Shown here: in pieces, positions 58,601 to 63,660 of the stretch
Layout of the letters: every line of letters begins with the position of its first letter
Numbering within the stretch: the first letter of the stretch is position 1
From: Castor canadensis
Lineage: Eukaryota; Chordata; Mammalia; Rodentia; Castoridae
Assembly: GCF_047511655.1 (NCBI RefSeq)
Contig: NC_133392.1
Span: 162,244,542 to 162,308,541, forward strand
Direction: 5' to 3'
Length of the DNA stretch: 64,000 nucleotides
Translations under genes and position numbers: made by a program
The notes under the pieces: generated by a model
Databases searched by the model: none
The model's input: only the letters and a program-made list of their open reading frames with translations
Told to the model about the DNA's origin: nothing

Positions 58601-61262
58601 CTCCTCAAGCTTCAAGGTGCAGTGTGTCCTCTGGAAGAGAGGGAGGCTGCCCCCACCCCTAGTCCACTGTCCTGTTCAGTGCCCCTGTCCTTCTGCCTCA
58701 GGGCCTTTGCATAGGGCCCCCTTTCACCCCTCTCCTGCTTTGCTACTTGAATACTTGCCCCATCGGAGCTCAACTCAGACAGCTGGGGTGAGAGTTTGCA
58801 GACATCCAGAAAGAAGCCATGCTGCCCTGTGGACTTCCTCACCTGTGTATGAGGGCAGGCCTGGCTCAGGTGCCCTTCCTCTAAGGAATGCCCCAGCCTT
58901 GGGCCCAAGCAGCCTACAGAACACCTGCCTGCCCGCCTGCTCAGGCGGGGTCCTGGAAGCAGAGCCCAAAACTGGGACTATATAGGTTGGGGTGCTCTCT
59001 GGAGAGGGGACTGAGGGCAAGAAAGAGGCTGGGGTAAGGATGTGGGTTGGGTTCCACTAAGGGGAGCTCCGAAGAATAGATGGCATCACAGACCTGGCCA
59101 CCAGGCTGAAAAGGACCAACAGGAGATGGATGAGCCAGAGTGGGTATGGCAGTCCAAATCTCTGCTGTGAGGGTCAACATGGTCACTGCTGGGGACACTA
59201 CCAGGTGGGGCTTGGAGTTATATTGCCACCTGGTCCCCATATTGCCACCTGAACTCAGTGGCAGGTGACCAAGTCCTGGGCACTGACCACAGGCAGAGGG
59301 CAGCCTGGGGTGTGCTGGAGTGTGATGTCCTGTTCTTGGTAGCTGCAGAACGACTCCTCGCTCCCCATCAAGTTCTGGGTGAAGCTGGAGAGCCTTTCTA
59401 GCAGCAGGGTGGAGGCCCGACAGCAGCTTCCAAAGTTCCTGGATTCATCAGCCCAGAGGACAGAAGTTGTGGGTGAGCTGGCAGAACTGCCTAGAAAGGG
59501 GGATGCTGGGAGTGGTGCAGGACAGTGAGGGATGGGGCCGGACAGGCTGTGGAGAGGCTGGGCAAAGAGGGTGCAGAGGGTTGTGCTGGCCGGGCAGGAG
59601 AGTGGCATAATTCCCAGCTCGGTGGAGCAGGGCTAGGGGACAGAGGGGCTGTCAGCTACCACAGTTGCCCTGCCCACAGGCACGCAGAACCACAATGGCC
59701 AGAGTGTGTTCAGCGTCACACCTGTGGAGGGCCTCATGTTCCCCGGGAAGGCACAGGACTTCACCGTGACCTTCAGCCCCGACCACGAGAGCCTATACTT
59801 CTCGGACCAGCTCCAAGTGGTGCTCTTTGAAAAGGTGCAGCTGGAGACCTGGCCTGGCCCCATGGACCCCATCCCACCTAGGAAGGCACCCGTTGTATAT
59901 CCCCTCCCTGCCACTTCAGAGGCCTTGATCACCTGGTGGCTCTGTGGGTACCACGTTAGAGATGTCAAGCAGAGACCAGCATCCGTAATCCTATGGTGCC
60001 CCACCCTAAGATAGGCTCGGACCCCAGTCGTAGAGCCGCAGGGACAGGCTGCTGTGCTCTTGTCCCCAGAAAATCTCCCACCAGATCCTCCTGCGGGGTG
60101 CAGCACGAGAGCACATGATGTTCGTGGAGGGTGGGGACCCACTGGATGTGCCTGTGGAGTCGCTGACCGAGATTTCCGCCTTGGACCCCGAGCATAGAGA
60201 AGGTGGGAACTGTGGCACTGGGGGAGGGGAGGCAGAGACAACCTCAGGGAGTCAAAGAGGACCAGCCAGCAACCCCAGCCAGCAAGTGGATGCACTGTGG
60301 CCAGGGAGGAGGACAGGGATTCCCAACCCATCACCCCCAGAGTCAGACAGGGTAGGCACTTCTGGCCAGAATGCTTAAGAAAATTAAACCCCACCCCACC
60401 CCTTGCTCTACCCAACCTTGGACAACTCCCCTCCCTGCCCAAGCTACATCCCTCCACACAGCCAGCCCCCAGGGAGGCCCTCCCTCTCCAGAAGCTGAGG
60501 AACCAAAGCCCATCTTGGTGACCCTGGACTACGTTCAGTTTGACTCAGACACACCAGCCCCACCTGCCACTCGTGAGCTGCAGGTGGGCTGTATCCGGAC
60601 CACCCAGCCATCTGCAAAGAAGGTGACCACAGCACTACTCCAAGTGGTACCCTGGAAGCCTCTCTGGCCTCTCCTGGACTTGCCCCTCCGTGGGCTTGCC
60701 TAGGACTTCCTATGGCAGGAGTGGGATGGGCAGTGGGATGGGCAGCCCCTGATTAGAGTGGAGGGGTGGGTGGAGTGGGGCATCCTCACCCCCAGCCCAG
60801 CCCAGCCCACTGCCTCCTGGGAGTGCCTGGCCACCAGCCTTCAGCAGTGCAATGCCTCACAGACCGTTGAGTTCAGCCTGGACAGCATCACTTTGCTGCA
60901 GCACAAGGGTTTCTCCATCGAGCCCACCAGAGGCTCTGTGGAGCGAGGCCAGACCAAGACCATCAGCATCTCCTGGATGCCGCCCACTGACTTTGATGTA
61001 GGTGCAGGGGGGACCCCAGGCTGGGCTTGTGACACCCCTGCCCCACCGCAGGGAAGGGTGGCCATGGAGCCTGTAGGGCAGGGTAGTGAGAAAGACCATG
61101 GCTCTGCCCCGGGAGCCTGCCGACTGAGGGTCCCCCTTCTCCCACCTGCTCCTGCCCCAGCCGGACCATCCACTCATGGTGTCAGCTCTGCTGCAGGTCA
61201 GGGGAGACGTAAAAGAGACCTACAAGATCATCTTTGTAGCCCGTGTGGTGACTGGTCCCTAG
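19556..61262 (+). CDS. CFAP74: CFAP74 coding region (38 coding exons, spliced)
   Basis: CFAP74 is a structural protein of motile cilia and sperm flagella. Its algal counterpart FAP74 belongs to the C1d projection of the central-pair apparatus with FAP46, FAP54 and FAP221. Human variants are linked to ciliary dyskinesia and sperm-flagellum defects (from memory). Joining exons 2-39 listed below gives one open frame of about 1,633 codons ending in TAG at 61260-61262. Residues about 50-410 are rich in Glu, Lys, Arg and Gln and look coiled-coil. From about residue 460 onward there are repeated MSP/ASH-like beta-sandwich segments, for example 'FDVGKVYKKKVTLIN', 'LINFGSYTVGETTSQTITL' and 'VDFGYCTIYEAIRTEISL'. 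There is no signal peptide or membrane segment. TMEM52 follows about 2.4 kb downstream on the same strand, as in human. Exon borders are my inference from phase and consensus; transcript data could shift a few. Confidence 0.93.
20680..20875 (-). repeat. B1-ID dimeric SINE
   Basis: A shortened ID half (GGGGCTTGAACTCAGGGCC) and a B1 half (TGAGTAGCTAGGATTACAGG) end 35 bp before exon 3. Confidence 0.85.
20911..20992 (+). CDS. CFAP74: CFAP74 exon 3 (residues 24-51)
   Basis: The acceptor is ttctag and the donor gtaatt, with phase 1 in and phase 2 out. The product is strongly acidic (many Glu and Asp), typical of a disordered N-terminal tail. The next intron is only 140 bp. Confidence 0.85.
21133..21279 (+). 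CDS. CFAP74: CFAP74 exon 4 (residues 51-100), coiled coil begins
   Basis: The acceptor ttccaag is chosen over the nearby ctcag because only it restores the frame after exon 3; the other hits TGA within nine codons. The peptide includes VKEQRAHAEKMKK and a heptad-like leucine pattern (LSHLQKSLDLLDQIHEEKD). Donor gtgagc. Confidence 0.87.
22227..22298 (+). CDS. CFAP74: CFAP74 exon 5 (residues 100-124)
   Basis: The acceptor is tcacag and the donor gtaggt, phase 2 to phase 2. It encodes MDLLSKQQESVTAEMAAERE, a charged coiled-coil segment. Confidence 0.9.
23186..23290 (+). CDS. CFAP74: CFAP74 exon 6 (residues 124-159)
   Basis: The acceptor is gctccag and the donor a perfect gtaagt. The exon encodes a coiled-coil segment containing LHIELENERDLQSKITTTL. 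It is followed by a 4.0 kb SINE-rich intron. Confidence 0.92.
23655..23965 (-). repeat. Long ID plus double-B1 SINE
   Basis: An ID half is followed by two B1-like passages (CATAGCTGGGATCCCAGATG and GAGTAGCTGGGTTTACAGGT), so the unit is trimeric in appearance. Confidence 0.8.
24655..24765 (+). repeat. B1 monomer
   Basis: 'GTGCCTGTAATCCCAGCACT' and 'GGCCAACCTGGGCAACATAC' mark a B1/7SL-type element. Confidence 0.8.
25695..26065 (-). repeat. ID plus double-B1 SINE
   Basis: Same trimeric arrangement as the element near 23.7 kb, with B1 passages at about 25885-25930 and 26000-26060. An L1-like A/T stretch follows to about 26100. Confidence 0.75.
26440..26730 (+). repeat. B1-ID dimeric SINE
   Basis: The B1 half (CACACCTGTAATCCTAGCTA), a B1-like middle and the ID half (GTGGCAGAGCACCTGCCTAG) end in AAAAAAGAAAAAG. 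Confidence 0.8.
27340..27513 (+). CDS. CFAP74: CFAP74 exon 7 (residues 159-217)
   Basis: The acceptor is tttgcaag and the donor gtaagt, phase 2 to phase 2. The product is highly charged coiled coil with MEKRQFEDVRKYNQEEAEA and a tri-glutamate run. Confidence 0.92.
28393..28503 (+). CDS. CFAP74: CFAP74 exon 8 (residues 217-254)
   Basis: The acceptor is ctgctgcag and the donor gtgcgt. It encodes THMQKELGLRHQKLVEDAQK and continues the coiled coil. Confidence 0.92.
28895..28997 (+). CDS. CFAP74: CFAP74 exon 9 (residues 254-288)
   Basis: The acceptor is ctctccag and the donor gtaggc. The exon encodes an Arg/Glu-rich helix (REREQKEEMESREQMKRRM). Phase changes here from 2 to 0. Confidence 0.93.
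29613..29770 (+). CDS. CFAP74: CFAP74 exon 10 (residues 289-341)
   Basis: The acceptor is cttcctag and the donor gtgagg. It encodes ETLRKFQAWGQARAAVAEQK and then an Arg/Gln-rich helix. Confidence 0.93.
30645..30800. repeat. (TGAG)n-type microsatellite
   Basis: Imperfect GTGA/TGAG tetramer array with variants such as TGAATGAG; its cleanest run (GAGTGAGTGAGTGAGTGAGT) is near 30772-30790. It lies in intron 10. Confidence 0.9.
31067..31268 (+). CDS. CFAP74: CFAP74 exon 11 (residues 341-408), GC donor
   Basis: The acceptor is cccccag. The exon closes the coiled coil with a basic/acidic stretch (EEEQKLRRQEIVSKILKEE) and then a linker containing TWSYISDFCEG. The exon ends CAG|gcaagc. Only this GC donor leaves phase 0, which exon 12 needs. 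The nearby GT alternatives (gtgagg inside the exon, gtggga about 30 bp downstream) shift the frame into early stops. Confidence 0.88.
32130..32210 (+). repeat. 5'-truncated ID-like SINE
   Basis: Only the B-box side (GAGTTCAAACCCCAGTCCCA) and an A17 tail remain. Confidence 0.7.
32434..32589 (+). CDS. CFAP74: CFAP74 exon 12 (residues 409-460)
   Basis: The acceptor is gcccacag and the donor gtgaca. The exon is symmetric at phase 0. It encodes a low-complexity acidic linker with several Trp and Tyr (WSEDYKQYQ) between the coiled coil and the first beta-sandwich region. Confidence 0.9.
33604..33777 (+). CDS. CFAP74: CFAP74 exon 13 (residues 461-518)
   Basis: The acceptor is aacctaag and the donor gtgagc, symmetric at phase 0. 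It encodes MDKDILARTVEQLRSGVVHK followed by REFKGRPFNSKPELIHFK, which leads into the first ASH-like domain. Confidence 0.94.
34234..34352 (+). CDS. CFAP74: CFAP74 exon 14 (residues 519-558), ASH-like domain
   Basis: The acceptor is cttctccag and the donor gtgagg. DFDVGKVYKKKVTLINATYT is the classic opening of an MSP/ASH beta-sandwich: an FxVG turn followed by a 'xVxLxNxT' strand. Confidence 0.95.
34735..34830 (-). repeat. B1 monomer
   Basis: 'CAGGGTCTTGCTATGTAGCC' and 'GCCTCAGCCTCCTGAGTGCC' identify a reverse B1. Confidence 0.8.
35400..35985. repeat. Possible LINE-like relic
   Basis: T-rich text around 35690-35880 (for example 'TTATGTCTTTAACCATTTTA') has the feel of an old L1 3' region, but I cannot match it firmly. 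It lies in intron 14. Confidence 0.3.
36175..36260 (-). repeat. ID-like SINE
   Basis: Clean reverse tRNA-like unit (TTTTGAACTCAGGACCTTCA, CACTTGAGCCATGCCACC) in intron 14. Confidence 0.85.
36610..36676 (+). CDS. CFAP74: CFAP74 exon 15 (residues 558-580)
   Basis: The acceptor is gctgacag and the donor gtaagt. PPGRMSAGMSCEVLVTFKPM is the 'xGxSxxVxVxFxP' strand typical of ASH domains. Confidence 0.94.
36988..37077 (+). CDS. CFAP74: CFAP74 exon 16 (residues 581-610)
   Basis: The acceptor is tttttag and the donor gtaagt. It encodes LEGNVSFLAQTGGFAIPLKC, the last strands of the first ASH-like domain. Confidence 0.94.
37470..37605 (-). repeat. ID-B1 SINE, left arm of inverted pair
   Basis: A deleted dimer (ID part fused directly to the B1 part). 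Its B1 portion pairs with the next element. Confidence 0.85.
37625..37835 (+). repeat. B1-ID SINE, right arm of inverted pair
   Basis: The B1 half, the link 'ATCTCGAAAAAACCCTTC' and an ID half end in A16. It faces the preceding SINE head to head. Confidence 0.88.
38148..38312 (+). CDS. CFAP74: CFAP74 exon 17 (residues 611-665), ASH-like domain
   Basis: The acceptor is tttgacag and the donor gtgagt, symmetric at phase 0. It encodes INFGSYTVGETTSQTITLTN, a second domain opening with the FGxxxVG pattern, and ends in an acidic stretch. Confidence 0.95.
39342..39474 (+). CDS. CFAP74: CFAP74 exon 18 (residues 666-710)
   Basis: The acceptor is cttccag and the donor gtgagg. The product is acidic and Ser-rich, a loop or linker (SLFTSDDKSVYDKVLASF). 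Phase 0 in, phase 1 out. Confidence 0.88.
39745..39875 (-). repeat. B1-like monomer
   Basis: 'TCAGCCTCCCAAGTAGCTAG' and 'GATTACAGGCATGAGCC' lie in intron 18. Confidence 0.75.
40215..40390 (+). repeat. B1-ID SINE, internally scrambled
   Basis: A B1 half, a C-rich break (CACCCCCCCCACCCCCCAC) and part of a second B1-like unit (GGCCGGGTGCAGTGG). Confidence 0.7.
40477..40553 (+). CDS. CFAP74: CFAP74 exon 19 (residues 710-735)
   Basis: The acceptor is tcttccag and the donor gtcagt. It encodes a short linker (AIPMTSNMALPSSDQQGEV). Phase fits both neighbours, but the sequence is low in recognisable structure, so confidence is lower. Confidence 0.8.
41084..41206 (+). CDS. CFAP74: CFAP74 exon 20 (residues 736-776)
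   Basis: The acceptor is ctacgcag and the donor gtgagt. IGPFSSIKVHIIFSPVIPGA is an ASH-like strand pair, and the exon ends FKVMFRNPQCPT. Confidence 0.93.
41440..41525 (-). repeat. ID SINE
   Basis: Reverse ID unit (TTGAACCCAGGGCCTTTCTC) whose CCAGCCC end is duplicated three times. Confidence 0.8.
41980..42070 (-). repeat. B1 fragment
   Basis: 'CTCAACCTCCCAGGTGCTGG' and the ending 'CACGCCTGGCT' identify it. Confidence 0.6.
42670..42860 (+). repeat. B1-ID dimeric SINE
   Basis: The B1 half (GGCTCACGCCTGTAATCCCA) and a shortened ID half end in ACCAAAAAG. Confidence 0.8.
43081..43215. repeat. 9-bp-period minisatellite in intron 20
   Basis: About 15 imperfect 9-bp units such as GTTCCCATG, GGACCCACA-like GCACCCACA, GTCCCCACG and GTACCCATA alternate, so an 18-bp higher period is also visible. 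The array keeps all frames partly open and creates Gly/Val/Thr or Pro/Val tripeptide repeats that are not real proteins. Confidence 0.85.
44530..44990 (-). repeat. ID fragment and ID plus double-B1 SINE
   Basis: A short ID remnant (44540-44605) is followed by a trimeric unit (44675-44985) with B1 passages ending 'GATTACAGGCATGAAG' and 'GGGATTACAGGCAGGGTC'. Confidence 0.75.
45212..45333 (+). CDS. CFAP74: CFAP74 exon 21 (residues 777-817)
   Basis: The acceptor aaattcag is chosen because the stronger-looking atttcag 11 bp downstream breaks the frame. The peptide LYFRAIGVAVDVPVWVPRPN completes the preceding beta sandwich, followed by VDLKICTYDRLYQDS. Donor gtgagc. Confidence 0.91.
46200..46280 (+). 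repeat. ID-like SINE
   Basis: A recent-looking unit (GGCTCGAGTGGTAGAGCGCC) with A11 tail. Just after it, TTCTGAAGAGGTG repeats the ATTCTGAAGAGGTG found just before it: a clear target-site duplication (46183-46196 and 46279-46291). Confidence 0.88.
47048..47176 (+). CDS. CFAP74: CFAP74 exon 22 (residues 817-860)
   Basis: The acceptor is cccgcag and the donor gtgaga. ALRLKFEVCKELRGHMELLP and then YSVQLKFLPR read as Ig-like strands. Confidence 0.94.
47840..48335 (-). repeat. B1, ID and ID plus double-B1 SINE cluster
   Basis: A B1 (47850-47955), an ID unit (about 47965-48035, after a G-run) and a trimeric unit (48038-48335) abut one another in intron 22. Confidence 0.75.
48710..48797 (+). CDS. 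CFAP74: CFAP74 exon 23 (residues 860-889)
   Basis: The acceptor is ctcttgcag and the donor gtctgt. It encodes DAGKYFDKESRVLEAPMTIW. Phase 2 in, phase 0 out. Confidence 0.92.
49040..49200. repeat. CA-rich simple sequence
   Basis: Interrupted CACACA/CACACG runs in intron 23, not a clean microsatellite. Confidence 0.6.
49412..49585 (+). CDS. CFAP74: CFAP74 exon 24 (residues 890-947), ASH-like domain
   Basis: The acceptor is cacctcag and the donor gtacct, symmetric at phase 0. It encodes VEFTVQAIVTTSDLEVFPAE and then VDFGYCTIYEAIRTEISLTN, a clear domain start. Confidence 0.95.
50010..50145 (-). repeat. B1 monomer
   Basis: 'CTTGCTATGTAGCCCAGTAG' and 'GAGTGCTGGGATTACAGGCG' lie about 100 bp before exon 25. 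Confidence 0.85.
50248..50381 (+). CDS. CFAP74: CFAP74 exon 25 (residues 948-992)
   Basis: The acceptor is tttcccag and the donor gtgagc. FVDIQPNDGFGTIMPLETLQ and LDLLFQPTKAKEYSFEL form the middle and end of an ASH-like domain. A 3.95 kb repeat-filled intron follows. Confidence 0.95.
50560..50840. repeat. Degenerate TG/CG-rich simple sequence
   Basis: A long alternating purine-pyrimidine tract (GTGTGCGTGTGCGAGAGTGC and similar) in intron 25. Such DNA favours Z-form structure. Confidence 0.65.
51455..51795 (-). repeat. Two B1 monomers and an ID SINE
   Basis: B1 copies at 51460-51570 and 51580-51700 are separated by a CTCTCT run, followed by an ID-like unit (51705-51795). Confidence 0.85.
52715..52925 (+). 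repeat. B1-ID dimeric SINE
   Basis: The B1 half (GCGCCAGTGGCTCACACCGG) and the ID half (GTGGCTCATTTGGTAGAGTA) lead into the purine tract. Confidence 0.85.
52918..53028. repeat. Polypurine (GGAA/GGGA)n tract
   Basis: An almost pure A/G stretch of about 110 bp made of GAAGG, GGAGG and GGGGAAGG units, grown from the poly(A) tail of the preceding SINE. Confidence 0.9.
53030..53480 (+). repeat. B1-rich SINE, A/T spacer and ID-like SINE
   Basis: Two B1-like passages (TAATTCCAGCTACCTGAGAG and 'ATAATCTCAGCTATATGGG') and, after an A/T-rich spacer, an ID unit (53390-53465) with ACCACCACC tail. Confidence 0.75.
53580..53870 (+). repeat. B1-ID SINE with A24 tail and appended ID fragment
   Basis: The B1 half (GGCACCAGTGGCTCACTCCT), the ID half, an A-run of about 24 and then a second, truncated ID unit (GAGAGTGCTTGCCCAGCAGG). 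Confidence 0.8.
54332..54608 (+). CDS. CFAP74: CFAP74 exon 26 (residues 992-1084), largest coding exon
   Basis: The acceptor is tcttccag and the donor gtgagc. It encodes LSHYQIKFAATALYDTSVAT followed by VYVINSHLSMNKLTHSLPRI, then a Pro/Ser loop ending ISPSVGTVLPGK. It spans the end of one beta sandwich and most of the next. Confidence 0.95.
54975..55070. repeat. Polypyrimidine tract in intron 26
   Basis: An irregular C/T run of about 95 bp (CTCTCTCCCTCTTTCCTTCT and similar). Confidence 0.8.
55465..55563 (+). CDS. CFAP74: CFAP74 exon 27 (residues 1085-1117), weak donor
   Basis: The acceptor is ccccgcag. It encodes CLVQVAFRPVLPHKLIIEEA and then MQILNKEMETKP. The donor AAGCCA|gtgcgt has A instead of G at -1, but it is the GT in this stretch that yields phase 0, as exon 28 needs. 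The alternative gtgtat (exon ending GCAG) gives phase 1 and garbles exon 28. Confidence 0.82.
55945..56270 (-). repeat. ID plus double-B1 SINE
   Basis: A clear ID half (GGGTTTGAACTCAGAGCTTC, CACTTGAGCCACGCCCCC) is followed by two diverged B1 passages in intron 27. Confidence 0.8.
56656..56795 (+). CDS. CFAP74: CFAP74 exon 28 (residues 1118-1164)
   Basis: The acceptor is accccacag and the donor gtgggc. The product is basic (FRKDTTTQRKELWKQSLSAM, then RDRILRVSTPHV), likely a helical insert between beta sandwiches. Confidence 0.9.
57388..57522 (+). CDS. CFAP74: CFAP74 exon 29 (residues 1164-1209)
   Basis: The acceptor is cattccag and the donor gtgtga. It encodes NQYQIAQAKLTRTFQATFDK, then VVPCVVASGDV. 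A 138 bp intron follows. Confidence 0.92.
57661..57770 (+). CDS. CFAP74: CFAP74 exon 30 (residues 1209-1246), ASH-like domain
   Basis: The acceptor is ctccccag and the donor gtgtgt. LYLELWCPTVAPAIVVTSGK and then TVFDFGDIAVG end one sandwich and open the next. A 133 bp intron follows. Confidence 0.94.
57904..57959 (+). CDS. CFAP74: CFAP74 exon 31 (residues 1246-1264), donor of U12 intron
   Basis: The acceptor is tgttttag. It encodes HRGIKKVTLQNISSEDLA, the N-xS strand of the ASH fold. The donor is GCC|gtatcctt, the minor-spliceosome consensus rather than the major one. The exon exits in phase 0. Confidence 0.92.
57960..58062 (+). other. CFAP74: U12-type (minor spliceosome) GT-AG intron 31
   Basis: The 103 bp intron opens with GTATCCTT, matching the U12 5' splice-site consensus RTATCCTT exactly. 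It contains TCCTTGAC at 58042-58049, matching the U12 branch-site core TCCTTRAC. The branch adenosine (58048) is 14 nt from the end of the terminal AG, in the usual U12 window. It lacks a polypyrimidine tract, as expected. Phase and protein continuity on both sides confirm these borders. Confidence 0.85.
58063..58182 (+). CDS. CFAP74: CFAP74 exon 32 (residues 1265-1304)
   Basis: The acceptor accctcag belongs to the U12-type intron. MEFSVLNPNGPFVLLNPSPK and then ETYNLVLSFSPQES give the central strands of an ASH-like domain. Donor gtgagt. Confidence 0.95.
58461..58616 (+). CDS. CFAP74: CFAP74 exon 33 (residues 1305-1356)
   Basis: The acceptor is tctccttag and the donor gtgcag, symmetric at phase 0. 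It encodes ITKRGSLTLTFMGTGVASMI (the 'xLxGxG' end strand of an ASH domain), then the start of the next domain. Confidence 0.95.
59343..59472 (+). CDS. CFAP74: CFAP74 exon 34 (residues 1357-1400)
   Basis: The acceptor is cttggtag and the donor gtgagc. It encodes LQNDSSLPIKFWVKLESLSS, then a Ser/Arg/Gln linker. Phase 0 in, phase 1 out. Confidence 0.94.
59680..59834 (+). CDS. CFAP74: CFAP74 exon 35 (residues 1400-1451)
   Basis: The acceptor is gcccacag and the donor gtgcag. FSVTPVEGLMFPGKAQDFTV and then TFSPDHESLYFSDQLQVVLF form a near-complete ASH signature. Confidence 0.96.
60070..60202 (+). CDS. CFAP74: CFAP74 exon 36 (residues 1452-1496)
   Basis: The acceptor is gtccccag and the donor gtggga. 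It encodes ISHQILLRGAAREHMMFVEG, closing the previous sandwich, then an acidic loop. Confidence 0.93.
60462..60622 (+). CDS. CFAP74: CFAP74 exon 37 (residues 1496-1549)
   Basis: The acceptor is ccacacag and the donor gtgacc. A Pro-rich linker is followed by ILVTLDYVQFDSDTPAPPAT and RELQVGCIRTTQPSAKK. Confidence 0.92.
60845..60997 (+). CDS. CFAP74: CFAP74 exon 38 (residues 1550-1600)
   Basis: It encodes VEFSLDSITLLQHKGFSIEP and then GSVERGQTKTISISWMPP, the last full ASH-like domain. Donor gtaggt. Three in-frame acceptors compete: ttcag (exon from 60845), the adjacent cag (60848) and cctcacag (60863). The last would remove six residues and start the exon at TVEFSL. The true start is undecided. 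Confidence 0.88.
61161..61262 (+). CDS. CFAP74: CFAP74 exon 39, C-terminus (residues 1601-1633, stop)
   Basis: The acceptor is ctgccccag. It encodes PDHPLMVSALLQVRGDVKET and YKIIFVARVVTGP, then TAG, a final beta strand with a short tail. Confidence 0.95.
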   Translation, partial: PDHPLMVSALLQVRGDVKETYKIIFVARVVTGP

Positions 61263-61665
61263 GCCACAGGAGCCTCTCCACAGAGCCCCTGCGACCCTCC
61301 TGCCCACCCTCGAAGCCCTGCCCTGGCTGTGGGCCAGGCCAAACCCCACTCTACCCTGAGGCCTGGGACCTAGGTGTCCCCTGCAGGATAGGTTCTAACA
61401 GGCAGCCCTCTGTACGGACCCAAGCCCAGAACTCCGCACTCCATGGACATGACTGATTCCTGCTGCCCTGAACCCAGGGAGCCTAGAGCTGGAGAACACC
61501 ATACACAGCCCGACTCAGAACCACTGATGAGACCAGTTAAACCCACAGTCTGCTCCTAGCTTGACCCTCTTGGATCCCCCAGACCCACCAGCACCCATCC
61601 AGACCCTAGAGGCCCCAGGGAAAGCCCTATCCTCAGGCTGTCAATAAACTCTGTGAGCCAACTCA
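61263..61665 (+). other. CFAP74: CFAP74 3' untranslated region
   Basis: The unique sequence after the TAG runs to the AATAAA signal and about 20 bp beyond. The exact cleavage site cannot be seen. No repeat is inserted here. Confidence 0.75.
61643..61648 (+). terminator. CFAP74: CFAP74 poly(A) signal AATAAA
   Basis: A canonical hexamer about 380 bp after the stop codon, followed by a TG-rich stretch (CTGTGAGCC) that can act as the downstream element. Confidence 0.75.
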
Positions 61666-61669
61666 TACA

Positions 61670-63440
61670 GCCTACCGTGCACAGAGTGAGAAGCGGGGCC
61701 CCAGAGAAGCAGTCACCCCCCTTCAATCAAACACATACGCATTCATGCATGTGCTCACATTGCATGCTTCACCAATGAAACAGTGCACTCTGCCAGGTGA
61801 GGCCCTCCGGAGGGGGACAATCTTGCCCTGGAAGATCACCCCAGCCCAGAGGCCGGAAAACCCTAAACTGATTCACTGAGGGCCATAGCAGGCAATTCGG
61901 GGGTCAGGGGGCTTAGGTGCAAGGTCGGAGTGGAGATTGGTCCAAACCTGGAGAGGTACAGGGAGGAAGGAAAAGGGGACAATGGGCTCCAAATCCCAGG
62001 GAAGGTCCCTCAATGCTCTCAGCTTCCAAGTTCCAGGGCCCTGATGACCCCAAGCAAAAGCTGGGCAAAGGTTAGGGCCCAGCTCACCCACATCCTCCGC
62101 TCCAAGCCAGGGGCCAAGGGGAGGCCCAGCCTGAAAAGAATGGGTTCTGCTTTTTGGGTCCTGACCCATCCTTCCAAGGAGAAGACTGCTCCCCACTCCC
62201 GACACGATGTGCTCCTGCATCACGATCCCACTGCCCTACCAGCTCTTGCCCCCTGCAGAGTGATTGGCTGGACACTTCCCCACAGAGCTCTGACTGCTTG
62301 GCCCTCCTGTCATCACAGCATACCCCACCCTGTCCCCCGACCGGAACCAGCCACCAGGAGAGCATATGCAGCCTTCCCTAGCCTGGCACATCCCTGAACA
62401 CTTCCCTTCTAGGTACCTTCAGTGCCCTTGGTACTTAGAAGCCTTCCATTGCCCGTACCTGAGCAGGTAGGCATTTTGCAGGACTTCTGTCCAATGGTCT
62501 TGAAGGTGGCTGACCAGCCATGACCCCAGACCCTTGGCATGCTTCCAGGCCAGATGAGAGGAGAAGGGAGGTCCACTGGGCCAGATGAGCCTCACAAGGA
62601 TGTGTTCCAGGGAAGTCACTGCCCCCAGGCAGGGCACTCCCTTCTAAACCCAGGCCTGACTATTCTGCATAGGACCCACATGAGCTTCCTGGAGTCAGGC
62701 TGCACTTGTACGGTTCTTCCTGCTCAAGTGCTGGCCCTCCAATACCAAGCACAGCCAAGGCAGTGGCAAGGAGGAAGGAAGGCAGTAGCCAAGCTCAGGG
62801 GCCTGGCTGGGGCTGGGCAAGAAGGAAGGGCCCTGTGGGAATGCAGGACAGCTGTTGGCAGAGCCCTGAAAGGTCTGCCTTCCTCCAGCGGGGGCAACCA
62901 TGTGAACATTATCCTGAGGGTATGTCCTGAGCAGTGAGGAAATAAAAGGCAGGGAGAGGGTCGGGGCTCCCCTTTTGCTGTGCTGACCACCAGACTGTGC
63001 TGCTGGTCCCACGGTTAGTGGAAGGGCATAGTGGAAGGGCAGAAGGAAGCAAAGGGCAGAGTAGCCAGGAACAAGAAACACAAGTCCACCTGGAAGAAGC
63101 AGCCCAGCCCCCCCACAGCAGAATGACCAGCAAGCATTCCCAGGGGAAGGAGGGGGACTGGCTCCAGTCCGGGTGGGCCGGCCCTCAGACAGTGCCCACA
63201 GTATGAGTACAACAGCAAATGTCCATGGACGGCTTGTTTGGAGGCCCAGCGTCCTGACAGTGAAACGCCCCCTTCTTTACCTGGAGCGCTGGTGTGTGCG
63301 AGGGTGGATTTCATTTGTCCCTCAAAGAAGCCACACCCAGTGCATCCCGGGTCACAGCTTTCCATGAGAACAACTGGGGACGGCAGGCCACATCCAGCCA
63401 GCTGCAGGACAGGCCCATGTCCACGCCGAGGGCAAGACCT
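61670..63440. other. CFAP74-TMEM52 intergenic interval
   Basis: Moderately GC-rich unique sequence with only short chance reading frames. An AATAAA at 62940-62945 could serve a longer transcript, but nothing else supports that. I see no SINE in this 1.8 kb, in contrast to the rest of the window. Confidence 0.5.
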
Positions 63441-63660
63441 ACCCTGACCGGAGACCCTAAGCGCCCAAGTCGCTGCGAGGCCCGGCCCTGGGCGGGGCGG
63501 GCAGAGGGAACCGGACAGCCGGGCCGTAAGGGGCGGGGCTCACCCGGAGCGAAGCATTCTAAGGGCAGAGAGACCGTGGGCGTGGCGTGGGGGCGTGGTT
63601 AATTTGGGCGTGGCCTCACGGTGATTGGTTTCACCCCTATGGTGGGCGGGGCAGTGCTTC

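Noticed and set aside
59633-60457. 274-codon minus-strand frame
   Set aside because: It is the antisense of CFAP74 exons 35 and 36 plus introns; the plus strand fully explains the conservation of this stretch.
62936-62948. AATAAA as an alternative CFAP74 end or another gene's end
   Set aside because: No GT-rich downstream element stands out and no upstream exon needs it. The signal at 61643 suffices.
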